From: Claveliimonas sp034178805
GTDB lineage: Bacteria > Bacillota > Clostridia > Lachnospirales > Lachnospiraceae
Direction: 5' to 3'
Assembly (NCBI RefSeq): GCF_050314255.1
Contig: NZ_JBNPMZ010000006.1
Location: 1-64,000, forward strand
DNA: 64,000 bases
In this document: positions 23,792 through 32,314 of the stretch, in pieces
Layout of the letters: every line of letters starts with the position of its first letter
How positions within the stretch are numbered: position 1 is the first letter of the stretch
Notes under the pieces: model-generated
Seen by the model: the letters and a program-made list of their open reading frames with translations, nothing else
Database searches by the model: none
Told to the model about the DNA's origin: nothing
Translations under genes and position numbers: made by a program

Positions 23792-25441
23792 ATGAAAGTT
23801 TATTGTGGAAAAAGCGTATTTAGCGGAATTGCTATCGGAAAGATCAGGGTATACAAAAAAGATGAACATCAGGTGAAGCGGGTGAAGGTCTCTGATGTGG
23901 ATGGGGAAATGGCCCGTTATGATGAGGCAAAAGAAAAGGCAATCCAGGAACTGCAGGGCTTATATGATAAGGCCCTGAAGGAAGTGGGAGAGGCGAATGC
24001 TGCCATCTTCGAGGTGCATCAGATGATGCTGGAGGACGACGATTATAATGATTCCGTAAAAAATATTGTCTGTAGCCAGGAAGTAAATGTGGAGTATGCG
24101 GTTGCTGCGACCGGAGACAATTTCTCACAGATGTTTGCTTCCATGGACGACGATTACATGCGTGAGAGGGCTGCAGATATTAAGGATATCTCTGAACGCC
24201 TGCTGAGGATCCTGTATGGAAATTCCGGTACAGAGGTCCAGGCAGATGAACCGGTCATCATTGTGGCAGATGATCTGGCACCATCAGAAACGGTTCAGCT
24301 CGATAAGGATAAGGTACTGTCTTTTGTGACAGTACACGGATCCCTGAATTCCCATACGGCAATCCTTGCCAGAACCATGGCCATTCCGGCTCTGGTCGGA
24401 ACGGAACTTCCTCTGGATAATTCTGTGGATGGGAAACTGGGAATCGTTGACGGAATGGAAGGAAAAATCTATGTAGATCCGGATAAAGATACACTGGAAC
24501 TGATGCAGAGACGTTTTCGGGAAGAGCAGGAGAAAAAAGAACTGTTACTGACTCTCAAAGGAAGAGAAAATGTAACGCTTGACGGTCAGAAACTCATGCT
24601 GTATGCTAACATTGGAAACATCAAAGACCTGGCTTGCGTACTTCAGAATGATGCGGGCGGAATCGGTCTGTTCCGAAGCGAGTTCATTTATCTGGAAAAG
24701 GATTCCTATCCGACGGAAGAGGAGCAGTTCCTGATATATAAGCAGGTGGCGGAGACAATGGCGGGAAAACGTGTCATTATCCGTACTCTGGATATCGGAG
24801 CAGATAAGCAGTGCGATTATTTTGAGATGGATCCGGAAGAAAATCCGGCACTTGGATATCGTGCTATCCGTATCTGTCTCACACGGCCTGAGATATTTAA
24901 AACACAGCTTCGAGCACTTTTCAGAGCCAGTGCCTTTGGGAAAATAGCGATTATGTATCCTATGATAACCAGTATAAAAGAGATCAGAAGAATCCGGGAG
25001 ATCGTCGATGAAGTGAAGAAGGAGCTTGATGAGGCGGGAACGCCCTACGGCAATCCGGAGCAGGGAATTATGATTGAGACTCCTGCGGCAGCTATCGTCA
25101 GTGACCAGCTGGCAAAAGAGGTGGATTTCTTCAGCATCGGAACCAATGATCTGACACAGTATACGCTGGCCATTGACCGCCAGAACACGAAACTGGATGA
25201 GTTCTATGACCCACATCATCCGGCGGTACTCCGCATGATAGCCATGGTAGTGGAAAATGCACACCGGGCAGGCATCTGGGCAGGTATCTGCGGTGAGCTT
25301 GGAGCAGATCAGTCACTGACCCGTGAATTCCTGGCAATGGGTGTGGATGAGTTGTCCGTATCACCGGGAAGTATTCTTCCGATCCGTAAGATCGTACTGG
25401 AGACGAATGTAGGAGAGTTCAAGGCGGGTAAGGAATGTTAA
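23792..25441 (+). CDS. ptsI: PTS enzyme I (phosphoenolpyruvate-protein phosphotransferase)
   Basis: Cytosolic enzyme that moves phosphate from phosphoenolpyruvate to HPr. It has 549 residues, slightly shorter than the usual 570. The N-terminal phospho-His188 lies in VHGSLNSHTAILAR, the PEP-binding barrel has GIGLFRSEFIYL and RTLDIGADKQ, and the catalytic cysteine lies in WAGICGELGAD near residue 500. The canonical GGRTSH is replaced by GSLNSH, as seen in clostridial EI. It starts 5 bases after ptsH and overlaps the regulator gene by 7 bases, which indicates one transcript. Confidence 0.95.
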   Translation: MKVYCGKSVFSGIAIGKIRVYKKDEHQVKRVKVSDVDGEMARYDEAKEKAIQELQGLYDKALKEVGEANAAIFEVHQMMLEDDDYNDSVKNIVCSQEVNVEYAVAATGDNFSQMFASMDDDYMRERAADIKDISERLLRILYGNSGTEVQADEPVIIVADDLAPSETVQLDKDKVLSFVTVHGSLNSHTAILARTMAIPALVGTELPLDNSVDGKLGIVDGMEGKIYVDPDKDTLELMQRRFREEQEKKELLLTLKGRENVTLDGQKLMLYANIGNIKDLACVLQNDAGGIGLFRSEFIYLEKDSYPTEEEQFLIYKQVAETMAGKRVIIRTLDIGADKQCDYFEMDPEENPALGYRAIRICLTRPEIFKTQLRALFRASAFGKIAIMYPMITSIKEIRRIREIVDEVKKELDEAGTPYGNPEQGIMIETPAAAIVSDQLAKEVDFFSIGTNDLTQYTLAIDRQNTKLDEFYDPHHPAVLRMIAMVVENAHRAGIWAGICGELGADQSLTREFLAMGVDELSVSPGSILPIRKIVLETNVGEFKAGKEC

Positions 25442-26175
25442 CAAAGCAGAGGCAGGAGCTGATTCTAAAACTCCTGGATGAAAAGGGAAGTATTACAGTA
25501 ACTGAGGTAAAGGATATGCTGGACACTTCTGTGTCTACCGTGCGAAGGGATATCACGGCGCTTGACAGGGAAGGAAAGCTTGTGAAGGTATTTGGAGGCG
25601 CGGTGGCAGCAGGCCAGAAGGTGGTCTCTCATGAGTATACGGTTGCGCAGAAAAGCGAGCTGAACCGAGAAGAGAAGGACCGGATTGCAAGATATGCGGC
25701 GGGGCTGATTGAACAGGAGGATTTTGTCTTTCTGGATGCGGGAACAACCACAGCATGTATTCTGGATTATCTGGATGACACGAAAGCAACCTTTGTGACA
25801 AATGCAGTGGCACATGCCCAGCGTTTGGCGCGGATGGGAAAAAAAGTTATCCTGATAGGAGGAGAGCTGAAAGCATCAACGGAAGCGGTCGTGGGTAATC
25901 AGGCTATGCGTACGCTGATGGAGTATCATTTTACAAAAGGCTTTTTCGGAGCCAATGGTATTTCGAGAAAAGCCGGATGTACGACGCCGGATTCCAACGA
26001 AGCAATGATTAAGCGAACCGCGGTGGGGCAGTGCCGGAATGCATATATACTTTGTGACAGCTCCAAGTTCGATTCGGTCAGTTCGATTACATTTGCAGCC
26101 TTTCAGGATGTAAAGTATATTACGGACCGCAGACTTCCCGGATATGCAGATTGTTCGAATATAATAATTGCGTAA
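25435..26175 (+). CDS. DeoR/GlpR family regulator of fructose operon
   Basis: Transcription factor of 246 residues. An N-terminal winged helix-turn-helix carries the DeoR signature (residues 6-55: QELILKLLDEKGSITVTEV, then DTSVSTVRRDITALDREGK). The C-terminal DeoRC sensor domain (PF00455) includes IARYAAGLIEQEDFVFLDAGTT, which binds a sugar phosphate. It is the last gene of the fruK-fruA-ptsH-ptsI operon and overlaps ptsI by 7 bases, so it most likely represses the operon until fructose 1-phosphate accumulates (FruR role). Target and effector are inferred from position. Confidence 0.9.
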   Translation: MLTKQRQELILKLLDEKGSITVTEVKDMLDTSVSTVRRDITALDREGKLVKVFGGAVAAGQKVVSHEYTVAQKSELNREEKDRIARYAAGLIEQEDFVFLDAGTTTACILDYLDDTKATFVTNAVAHAQRLARMGKKVILIGGELKASTEAVVGNQAMRTLMEYHFTKGFFGANGISRKAGCTTPDSNEAMIKRTAVGQCRNAYILCDSSKFDSVSSITFAAFQDVKYITDRRLPGYADCSNIIIA

Positions 26176-26180
26176 TATAG

Positions 26181-26254
26181 CGGGGACACGAGTCACGAGT
26201 CAACAGGGACAGGTTCCATGACTCTTTAGAGTCATGGAACCTGTCCCTGTTGAC
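26181..26254. repeat. Palindromic repeat, copy 3 with left extension
   Basis: The core 26199-26254 is a perfect inverted repeat: two 27-base arms (left GTCAACAGGGACAGGTTCCA and so on) around a TT spacer. To its left, 26181-26198 carries CGGGGACACGAGTCACGAGT with a 7-base unit (ACGAGTC) twice. The right edge provides a TTGACA. Confidence 0.95.
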
Positions 26255-26278
26255 ATTTGGCTGGTATTTTGTTAATTT
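26250..26278 (+). promoter_or_regulatory. Promoter using a repeat-borne -35 box
   Basis: TTGACA (26250-26255), the last bases of repeat copy 3 plus one, then 16-17 bases and TTAATT/TAATTT (26272-26278). It would start the leader RNA near 26284. Confidence 0.55.
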
Positions 26279-26283
26279 AAAAG

Positions 26284-26526
26284 AAAAAGAAATGGATGAG
26301 GTCAATTTAAGACACCGGATAACCGGGGCCGAAGCAGCAATAAATGCAGAGAGCATCCACTGTATTTAGGAAACTAGCAGGCAAAAGGAAGGTTGACTGA
26401 CAACTCTTTGGAGAGTATGTATCCTGAGGCTTTCGCCCGGGACTGCATCACCTACGTGGAGATAACCAACTGGTACAGAGACAAAGAAGATAATGGTGCG
26501 CAGGGCGCACCAGGTCTTCTTTTTTT
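26284..26526 (+). ncRNA. Attenuated leader RNA, riboswitch candidate of unknown class
   Basis: A 240-base leader ending in an intrinsic terminator: AAAGAAGA (26483-26490), internal loop, GGTGCGC/GCGCACC, internal loop, TCTTCTTT and more Ts (to 26526). The first half resembles a glycine aptamer: GGTCAA/TTGACT could be P1, CCGG-ATAA-CCGG a P3-like hairpin, then GCCGAAGCAGCAA, CAGGCAAAAGGA and GACAACTCTTTGGAGAG. The expected P2 helix is not found, and the second half (TTTCGCCCGGGACTGCATCA onward, 26431-26475) fits no aptamer I know. It controls the saccharopine-dehydrogenase-like gene downstream. Lysine riboswitch features were looked for and only weakly matched. Confidence 0.65.
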
Positions 26527-26554
26527 GTTGGATGACAGCAGGGAGGAATGGAAT

Positions 26555-27808
26555 ATGAGAATGATGTTAGTTGGTTCAGGTGCCGTAGGAGAATGTATTG
26601 TAAAGATGCTGAAGGAGCGGGATGCGAAAAGAGAATGGTTTGAATACTGCCTTCTTTGTGACCTGGATGAGGCGCGTGCCAGGGAAGTAAAGGAACATAT
26701 GGAGGATGAGCGTTTTGATTTTGCAAAGGTCAATGCAACCGATAAAGAAGGTATGAAAAAACTGATCGAAGCGTATCATATTGACTTTGTAATGGATGCG
26801 GCCAGTCCGTTTTGCTCAAATTATATCTTTGATGCGGCGTATGAAAGCGGTTCAGACTATGCAAATATGGGAACCTGGTCAGTCCCGAAAGAAAATCCGA
26901 CATATGGCCCCGGCATAGAGAACAGCTATCATGAGGTGATGACAAAGTATAATTTTGATGCGGATGAAAAATGGAAGAAACAGGGGAATACCGCATTGAT
27001 CTGTCTGGGAATCGACCCGGGTGTCGTCAATGTATTTGCCCGTTATCTGTGTGAGTATGAGTTTGACGAGGTGGAGGAGCTGCACGTAAGGGACGGCGGC
27101 AACATTGAAGTCGAGGGTGACGAAGAGGAGATAGTCTTTGGTTTTAATGTCTGGACTGTCCTGGATGAGGTGATGAATCCGAATGTGGAATATGACCTGG
27201 AAAAAGGTGGCTTTATTGTTGAAAAGGCTTTTGCGGGAAAAGAGGTATTCTGTATGCCGGAAGTGGGAAATAATACTTTTATCAAAGTAGAGCATGAGGA
27301 AACGGTTACAATGCCCCGTTATCTGGCTTCTTATGGCTTGAAAAAATGTACCTTTAAGATTTCCCTGGATGAAAAATTGATTCAGGCCTTAAAGGTGCTG
27401 GATCAGCTGCACCTGAATACGATAAAGAAGATACGGGTGGGAGATGTGGAAGTGGTTCCCCGCGATGTGATCGCAGCATGTGCGCCTGCACCGAAAAATA
27501 TCCGGGACGAGATGAAAGGAAAGATGGTAGTCGGTGTACTGGCAGTTGGGAAAAAGGATGGACATGACAAGAAAGTGATGATGTATCAGAGTTTCTCTAA
27601 TGTGGAGGCAATGGAGCGGTTCTCTATGCAGGCGGTGGTGGCACAGACGGGATTCGGTGCGGCACTGGCCCTGGAACTGTATGCAAAAGGGATTTATCGG
27701 AAACCTGGCGTGAATTCACTGGAAGCATTTAACCCACTGCCATATCTGGCGCTTATGGAAGAGACGGGATTTTCTTATACGATAAAGGATTATACCGGCG
27801 AAGTTTAA
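26555..27808 (+). CDS. Saccharopine dehydrogenase-like / carboxynorspermidine synthase family
   Basis: NAD(P)-dependent reductive-amination enzyme of the saccharopine dehydrogenase superfamily (PF03435), 417 residues. The Rossmann motif MLVGSGAVGECIVKML is at the N-terminus, AASPFCSNYIFDAA follows, and LGIDPGVVNVFARYL is the family's catalytic-domain signature. Members make or cleave saccharopine, carboxynorspermidine or related imines between an amino acid semialdehyde and an amine. The start at 26555 is set by GGGAGGAATGG; the frame is open back into the leader RNA but without a ribosome site. No carboxynorspermidine decarboxylase is next to it, so the substrate is open. It is bracketed by repeat copies 3 and 4 in mirrored orientation. 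Confidence 0.8.
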   Translation: MRMMLVGSGAVGECIVKMLKERDAKREWFEYCLLCDLDEARAREVKEHMEDERFDFAKVNATDKEGMKKLIEAYHIDFVMDAASPFCSNYIFDAAYESGSDYANMGTWSVPKENPTYGPGIENSYHEVMTKYNFDADEKWKKQGNTALICLGIDPGVVNVFARYLCEYEFDEVEELHVRDGGNIEVEGDEEEIVFGFNVWTVLDEVMNPNVEYDLEKGGFIVEKAFAGKEVFCMPEVGNNTFIKVEHEETVTMPRYLASYGLKKCTFKISLDEKLIQALKVLDQLHLNTIKKIRVGDVEVVPRDVIAACAPAPKNIRDEMKGKMVVGVLAVGKKDGHDKKVMMYQSFSNVEAMERFSMQAVVAQTGFGAALALELYAKGIYRKPGVNSLEAFNPLPYLALMEETGFSYTIKDYTGEV

Positions 27809-27812
27809 AACG

Positions 27813-27872
27813 GGGACAGGTTCCTTGACTCTTTAGAGTCATGGAACCTGTCCCTGTTGACTCGTGTCCCTG
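27813..27872. repeat. Palindromic repeat, copy 4 with right extension
   Basis: Core 27813-27854: GGGACAGGTTCC..GGAACCTGTCCC with inner TGACTCT/AGAGTCA, loop TT and a single mismatch. To its right, TGTTGACTCGTGTCCCTG is the reverse complement of the left extension of copy 3, minus one 7-base unit. It starts 5 bases after the dehydrogenase stop. Confidence 0.95.
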
Positions 27873-27952
27873 CAATTTTTTAAAAAATGTAAAATAAAGA
27901 AGAAAAATGAGGTATACTATAAGAAGTAGTAGTATCGGAGAGGAGGATGAAT

Positions 27953-29446
27953 ATGCTGGAAAAGCTGGATCTGACAAAAAAAATTAGTAAAACGGAATAT
28001 AAAGAACGGATGCTGGAGCTGATGCCGAAAATGGGAAGACTGCAGAGAGAGTGCAGGGAACTGGAAATTCCGGTGATGATCGCCTTTGAAGGCTATGGGG
28101 CGTCCGGAAAGGGCGTTCAGATCGGGGAATTAATCCGTTCTCTGGATCCACGCGGGTTTACAGTGTACGCGGTGAAAAATGAGACGGAGGATGAGAAGAT
28201 GCATCCTTTTCTGTGGCGCTTTTGGACAAAGATGCCGGAGAAGGGAAGAATTGCTATTTATGACAGTACCTGGTACCGGAAGGTTCTGGTAGACCGGTTC
28301 GAAAAACGGACAAAAAGGAAAGAACTGCCAGCTGCCTATGAGTCGATCCGCTCCTTTGAACGACAGATTACGGATGATGGAATGGTGCTGGTTAAAATAT
28401 TTCTTGTTATTGATAAAAAGGAGCAGAAAAAACGCTTTCGGAAGCTTTTGGCTTCTGAGGAGAGTGCATGGCGGGTAAAGGAAGAGGAACTAAGGCGTAA
28501 TAAAGAATTTGAACGGTTTGAGAAGATGAATGAGGAAATGCTGGAGGAAACGGACACGGCATATGCACCATGGAATCTGATCGAAGCGGTAGACCGCAGA
28601 TATGCGGCAGTAAAAGTATATGAGACAGTCGTCCGTATGGTGGAAGAGGCAGTTCTTCGAAAGAAAGAGGGGAGAGAAAACGGACAAAGATCAGCGGAAG
28701 ATACGGCAGTGAATGAAGATGTCCTGTCCGGAGTGGATCTGACTCTTTCCTATACAAAGGATGAGTATAAAGTCCGGCTGGAGAGGCTTCAGAACCGGAT
28801 GGAGAAATTGCACGGGGAGCTGTATCGAAGAAGAATTCCGGTAGTATTGGGATTTGAAGGCTGGGATGCAGGAGGAAAAGGTGGTGCCATCAAACGGCTG
28901 ACGGAAAAAATGGATCCCAGGGGATATGTAGTACATCCGACTGCTTCGCCCGATGCAACAGAGCGGAAGTATCATTATCTGTGGAGATTCTGGAAAAATA
29001 TGCCCAAAGCCGGTCATGTGGCAATTTTTGACCGCACATGGTATGGAAGAGTTATGGTGGAGCGGATTGAAGGATTCTGTACGGAAGCAGAGTGGAAACG
29101 AGCCTACGAAGAGATTAATTCTATGGAGCGTGATCTTACGGATGCCGGGGCAATCGTATTGAAATTCTGGATGCAGATTGATAAGGATGAGCAGGAAAAG
29201 CGTTTCAGAGCCCGTCAGGAAAATCCGGAGAAACAGTGGAAGATCACAGATGAAGACTGGAGAAACCGAGAGAAATGGGATAAGTATGAAACGGCTGTAA
29301 ATGAGATGCTGGTGCGTACCTCGACGGTGAATGCTCCGTGGATTGTGGTAGAGGGTAATTCCAAATATTATGCAAGAATTAAGGTGCTCGAATCGGTAGT
29401 AAATGCGATAGAGGAAAGGCTTAAAAAGGAGGATGCCGGAAAATGA
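27953..29446 (+). CDS. pap: Polyphosphate:AMP phosphotransferase (two PPK2 domains)
   Basis: Class II PPK2, transferring phosphate from polyphosphate to AMP to give ADP. Two PPK2 domains (PF03976) lie in tandem in 497 residues. Domain 1 (about 10-235) has Walker A FEGYGASGKGVQI and Walker B-like IYDSTWYRKVLVDRF. Domain 2 (about 265-490) has FEGWDAGGKGGAIKR and IFDRTWYGRVMVERI. Domain 2 matches the consensus DxxGKGG better, and in studied PAPs the C-terminal domain is the active one. The start at 27953 is 6 bases after AGGAGG; the ATG at 27947 touches that site. It overlaps the dGTPase gene by 4 bases, linking nucleotide salvage functions. Confidence 0.92.
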   Translation: MLEKLDLTKKISKTEYKERMLELMPKMGRLQRECRELEIPVMIAFEGYGASGKGVQIGELIRSLDPRGFTVYAVKNETEDEKMHPFLWRFWTKMPEKGRIAIYDSTWYRKVLVDRFEKRTKRKELPAAYESIRSFERQITDDGMVLVKIFLVIDKKEQKKRFRKLLASEESAWRVKEEELRRNKEFERFEKMNEEMLEETDTAYAPWNLIEAVDRRYAAVKVYETVVRMVEEAVLRKKEGRENGQRSAEDTAVNEDVLSGVDLTLSYTKDEYKVRLERLQNRMEKLHGELYRRRIPVVLGFEGWDAGGKGGAIKRLTEKMDPRGYVVHPTASPDATERKYHYLWRFWKNMPKAGHVAIFDRTWYGRVMVERIEGFCTEAEWKRAYEEINSMERDLTDAGAIVLKFWMQIDKDEQEKRFRARQENPEKQWKITDEDWRNREKWDKYETAVNEMLVRTSTVNAPWIVVEGNSKYYARIKVLESVVNAIEERLKKEDAGK

Positions 29447-30450
29447 CGATTCGTGAGGAACTGGAACAGCGAGAAGTTACCTATCTGAGTCCATTTGCTG
29501 TGCTTAGCAGGAATTCGAAAGGCAGGAAGATTCCGGAGCCGGAATGTGATCTGCGCCCGGTGTTTCAAAGAGACCGTGACCGGATCCTTCATTGCAAATC
29601 TTTTCGACGACTGAAACAGAAGACTCAGGTGTTTCTTTCCCCAAAAGGTGATCATTACCGGACACGAATGACCCACACACTGGAAGTGTCACAGAATGCC
29701 CGGACGATCGCCAAAGCCCTTCGTCTCAATGAGGATCTGGTAGAGGCGATTGCCCTAGGACATGATCTGGGACATACGCCTTTCGGGCATGCGGGAGAGC
29801 GTGCCCTGAATCAGATTTGTCCGGAAGGATTCCGACATAATGAGCAGAGTGTACGGGTAGTAGAACGATTGGAGAAGCAGGGAGAGGGCTTGAACCTTAC
29901 AGAAGAAGTGGTGGATGGAATCTTAAATCACAAGTCGGCCGGACATCCGCATACACTGGAAGGACAAATCGTAAGGCTGTCGGACAAAATTGCTTATATT
30001 AATCATGATATTGATGATGCAATCCGGGGAGGAATCCTGAAAGAGGAAGACCTGCCAGGGGAATATACACAGGTGCTGGGTCATGGGACAAGGGCGAGAT
30101 TGAACACCATGATACATGATGTGATTATCAACAGTATGAACCAGCCGGAGATCCGTATGTCGCAGAGGGTCATGGAGGCGACAATGGGACTTCGGAAATA
30201 TCTCTTTGAACATGTATATCAGAATCCACAGGCTAAGGGAGAAGAGGAAAAAGCAATACACATGATTACGAATCTTTATCAATATTATATAGATCATCTG
30301 GCTCTGATTCCGGAGTCCTATCTGGAGGCCGCACAAAAAAGAGGGGAAAGCGCTGAACGTGTGGTGTGTGACTATATTGCGGGAATGACGGATTCCTATG
30401 CAGTAAAAAAGTTCCAGGAATATTTTATTCCGGAATCCTGGAAAAATTAA
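29443..30450 (+). CDS. dgt: Deoxyguanosinetriphosphate triphosphohydrolase
   Basis: HD-domain dNTPase (335 residues) that removes triphosphate from dGTP or other dNTPs and tunes the nucleotide pool. Metal-binding residues are in RMTHTLEVSQNA (His), GHDLGHTPFGHAGE (His-Asp) and SDKIAYINHDIDD (Asp). The conserved N-terminal stretch SFRRLKQKTQVF is present. It overlaps the polyphosphate:AMP phosphotransferase gene by 4 bases (ATGA) and precedes dnaG by 49 bases. The dgt-dnaG-rpoD order is common in clostridia. Confidence 0.95.
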   Translation: MTIREELEQREVTYLSPFAVLSRNSKGRKIPEPECDLRPVFQRDRDRILHCKSFRRLKQKTQVFLSPKGDHYRTRMTHTLEVSQNARTIAKALRLNEDLVEAIALGHDLGHTPFGHAGERALNQICPEGFRHNEQSVRVVERLEKQGEGLNLTEEVVDGILNHKSAGHPHTLEGQIVRLSDKIAYINHDIDDAIRGGILKEEDLPGEYTQVLGHGTRARLNTMIHDVIINSMNQPEIRMSQRVMEATMGLRKYLFEHVYQNPQAKGEEEKAIHMITNLYQYYIDHLALIPESYLEAAQKRGESAERVVCDYIAGMTDSYAVKKFQEYFIPESWKN

Positions 30451-30499
30451 AGGAAATAAGAAAGTTTTGTCGAATACTATATATGAGGAGATTTTTGAC

Positions 30500-32275
30500 A
30501 TGTATTATCCGGATGAATTGATAGAAGAGGTAAGACAGAAGAATGATATTGTGGATGTGATTTCCGGCTATGTAAAATTGCAGAAAAAGGGAAGCTCATA
30601 TTTTGGTCTGTGTCCATTTCATAATGAGAAATCACCGTCATTTTCGGTGAGCAGAAGTAAGCAGATGTATTACTGCTTTGGATGCGGAGCAGGAGGTAAT
30701 GTATTTACTTTTATTATGAACTACGAAAATTATTCCTTTACGGAGGCACTTCAGTTTCTTGCGGAACGGGCAGGTGTAGAACTTCCGAAAATGGAGTATT
30801 CCAAAGAAGCAAAAGAAAAGGCGGATGAAAAGGCCGTTCTTCTGGAGATTAATAAGCTGGCGGCAAAGTATTTTTATGCCCAGTTAAAATCCGAGCGTGG
30901 AAGTCAGGCCTATACATATCTGAAGAACCGGAAGCTGAGTGATGAGACGATTACGGCTTTTGGCCTTGGATATTCGAACAAATACAGTGATGATCTGTAT
31001 CAATATCTGAAGCAGAAGGGATATTCGGATCAGATGATTCAGAAGGCGGGTCTTATCAGTATTGATGAAAGACAGGGAGTCTACGATAAATTCTGGAATC
31101 GTGTCATGTTTCCAATCATGGATGTGAATAACCGTGTTATCGGATTCGGAGGACGGGTGATGGGAGATGCAAAACCCAAGTATCTGAATTCCCCGGAAAC
31201 TCCGGTGTTTGATAAGAGTCGGAATCTCTATGGCCTTCATCGCGCCAGAACCTCGAGAAAGCCATATTTTCTTCTCTGTGAGGGATATATGGATGTGATT
31301 TCACTTCATCAGGCAGGGTTTACCAATGCAGTGGCGTCTCTTGGAACCGCCCTTACGCCTGGCCATGCGTCGCTGATCAAGCGGTATGTAAAGGAAGTGT
31401 ACCTGACATATGACAGCGATGAGGCGGGAACGAAGGCTGCCTTACGGGCTGTGCCAATTCTGAAAAATGTGGGTATTACAGCCAGGGTGATACGTATGGA
31501 TCCCTATAAAGACCCGGATGAATTCATTAAGAATCTGGGAGTGGAGGCCTTCGAGGAGCGGATTGCCAGGGCAAGGAATGGATTTATGTTCAGTCTGGAA
31601 ATGCTGGAGAAGAATTATGATATGACATCTCCGGAAGGCAAGACGGAATTCATGCATGAGACGGCAAGACGGCTTGCAGAGTTTGAGGATGAGATCGAGC
31701 GGAATAACTATATAGAGGCGGTAGCAAAGGCATACCATACAGGCTATGAGGAGCTGCGCAGACTGGTAGGAAAGATGGCGGTTCAGTCGGGTCTTGCTAA
31801 ACCGGCGGAACGTCCCAGAAGTACCAGGAACCGTGAGAAAGATAAGGAAGATGGATATCTGAAATCTCAGAGAATTCTTCTGACCTGGCTGATTGAGGAT
31901 GAACGGATATTCCATCAGATCAGGAAACATATTTCTCCGGAGGATTTTACGGAGGAGCTGTATAGGAATGTAGCGGAGCTTCTGTATGAGCAGTATGAGA
32001 ACCATGCTGTGAATCCGGCACAGATTATGAATCATTTTACGGATGAAGAGGAGCACCGGAAGGTAGCAGCGCTTTTTCACACCAGGATCAGAGAACTCCA
32101 GACAGTGCGTGAGCAGGAGAAGGCACTGAAGGAAACCATCATCAAAGTAAAGGAGCATAGTATCGAGGAGGCTGCCAGGAATCTGGCACCGACAGATATT
32201 GCCGGACTGCAGAAGTTGATGAAAGATAAGAGAGCCCTGCAGGACCTGCAGAAACTGCATATTTCTATTAATTAA
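30500..32275 (+). CDS. dnaG: DNA primase
   Basis: Makes RNA primers for replication with DnaB helicase. It has 591 residues with three parts: the CHC2 zinc finger near residues 35-65 (CPFHNEKSPSFSV then YYCFGCGAGGN), the TOPRIM catalytic core (LLCEGYMDVISLHQAG with Glu, and TYDSDEAGTKAA with Asp-x-Asp), and a C-terminal helicase-binding region after about residue 430. The ATG at 30500 follows GAGGAG by 9 bases; the longer frame from a TTG at 30467 has no such site. It forms the macromolecular synthesis operon with rpoD 39 bases downstream. Confidence 0.96.
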   Translation: MYYPDELIEEVRQKNDIVDVISGYVKLQKKGSSYFGLCPFHNEKSPSFSVSRSKQMYYCFGCGAGGNVFTFIMNYENYSFTEALQFLAERAGVELPKMEYSKEAKEKADEKAVLLEINKLAAKYFYAQLKSERGSQAYTYLKNRKLSDETITAFGLGYSNKYSDDLYQYLKQKGYSDQMIQKAGLISIDERQGVYDKFWNRVMFPIMDVNNRVIGFGGRVMGDAKPKYLNSPETPVFDKSRNLYGLHRARTSRKPYFLLCEGYMDVISLHQAGFTNAVASLGTALTPGHASLIKRYVKEVYLTYDSDEAGTKAALRAVPILKNVGITARVIRMDPYKDPDEFIKNLGVEAFEERIARARNGFMFSLEMLEKNYDMTSPEGKTEFMHETARRLAEFEDEIERNNYIEAVAKAYHTGYEELRRLVGKMAVQSGLAKPAERPRSTRNREKDKEDGYLKSQRILLTWLIEDERIFHQIRKHISPEDFTEELYRNVAELLYEQYENHAVNPAQIMNHFTDEEEHRKVAALFHTRIRELQTVREQEKALKETIIKVKEHSIEEAARNLAPTDIAGLQKLMKDKRALQDLQKLHISIN

Positions 32276-32314
32276 GGATAAAATATAAACAAGCAATGAG
32301 AGGATGGACACTAC

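Noticed and set aside
26181..26254. Repeat copies as CRISPR repeats
   Set aside because: Copies are kilobases apart with genes between them, long self-palindromes, and there are no spacers or cas genes.
26284..26526. Lysine riboswitch
   Set aside because: GCCGAAGC and TTGGAGAG words are shared, but the 5' lysine elements (AGAGGNGC, AAGAGUA) are absent and the order does not fit.
26393..26554. N-terminal extension of the dehydrogenase read through the leader
   Set aside because: It would be translated from the riboswitch-like leader and terminator hairpin; no ribosome site, while 26555 has GGGAGGAATGG.
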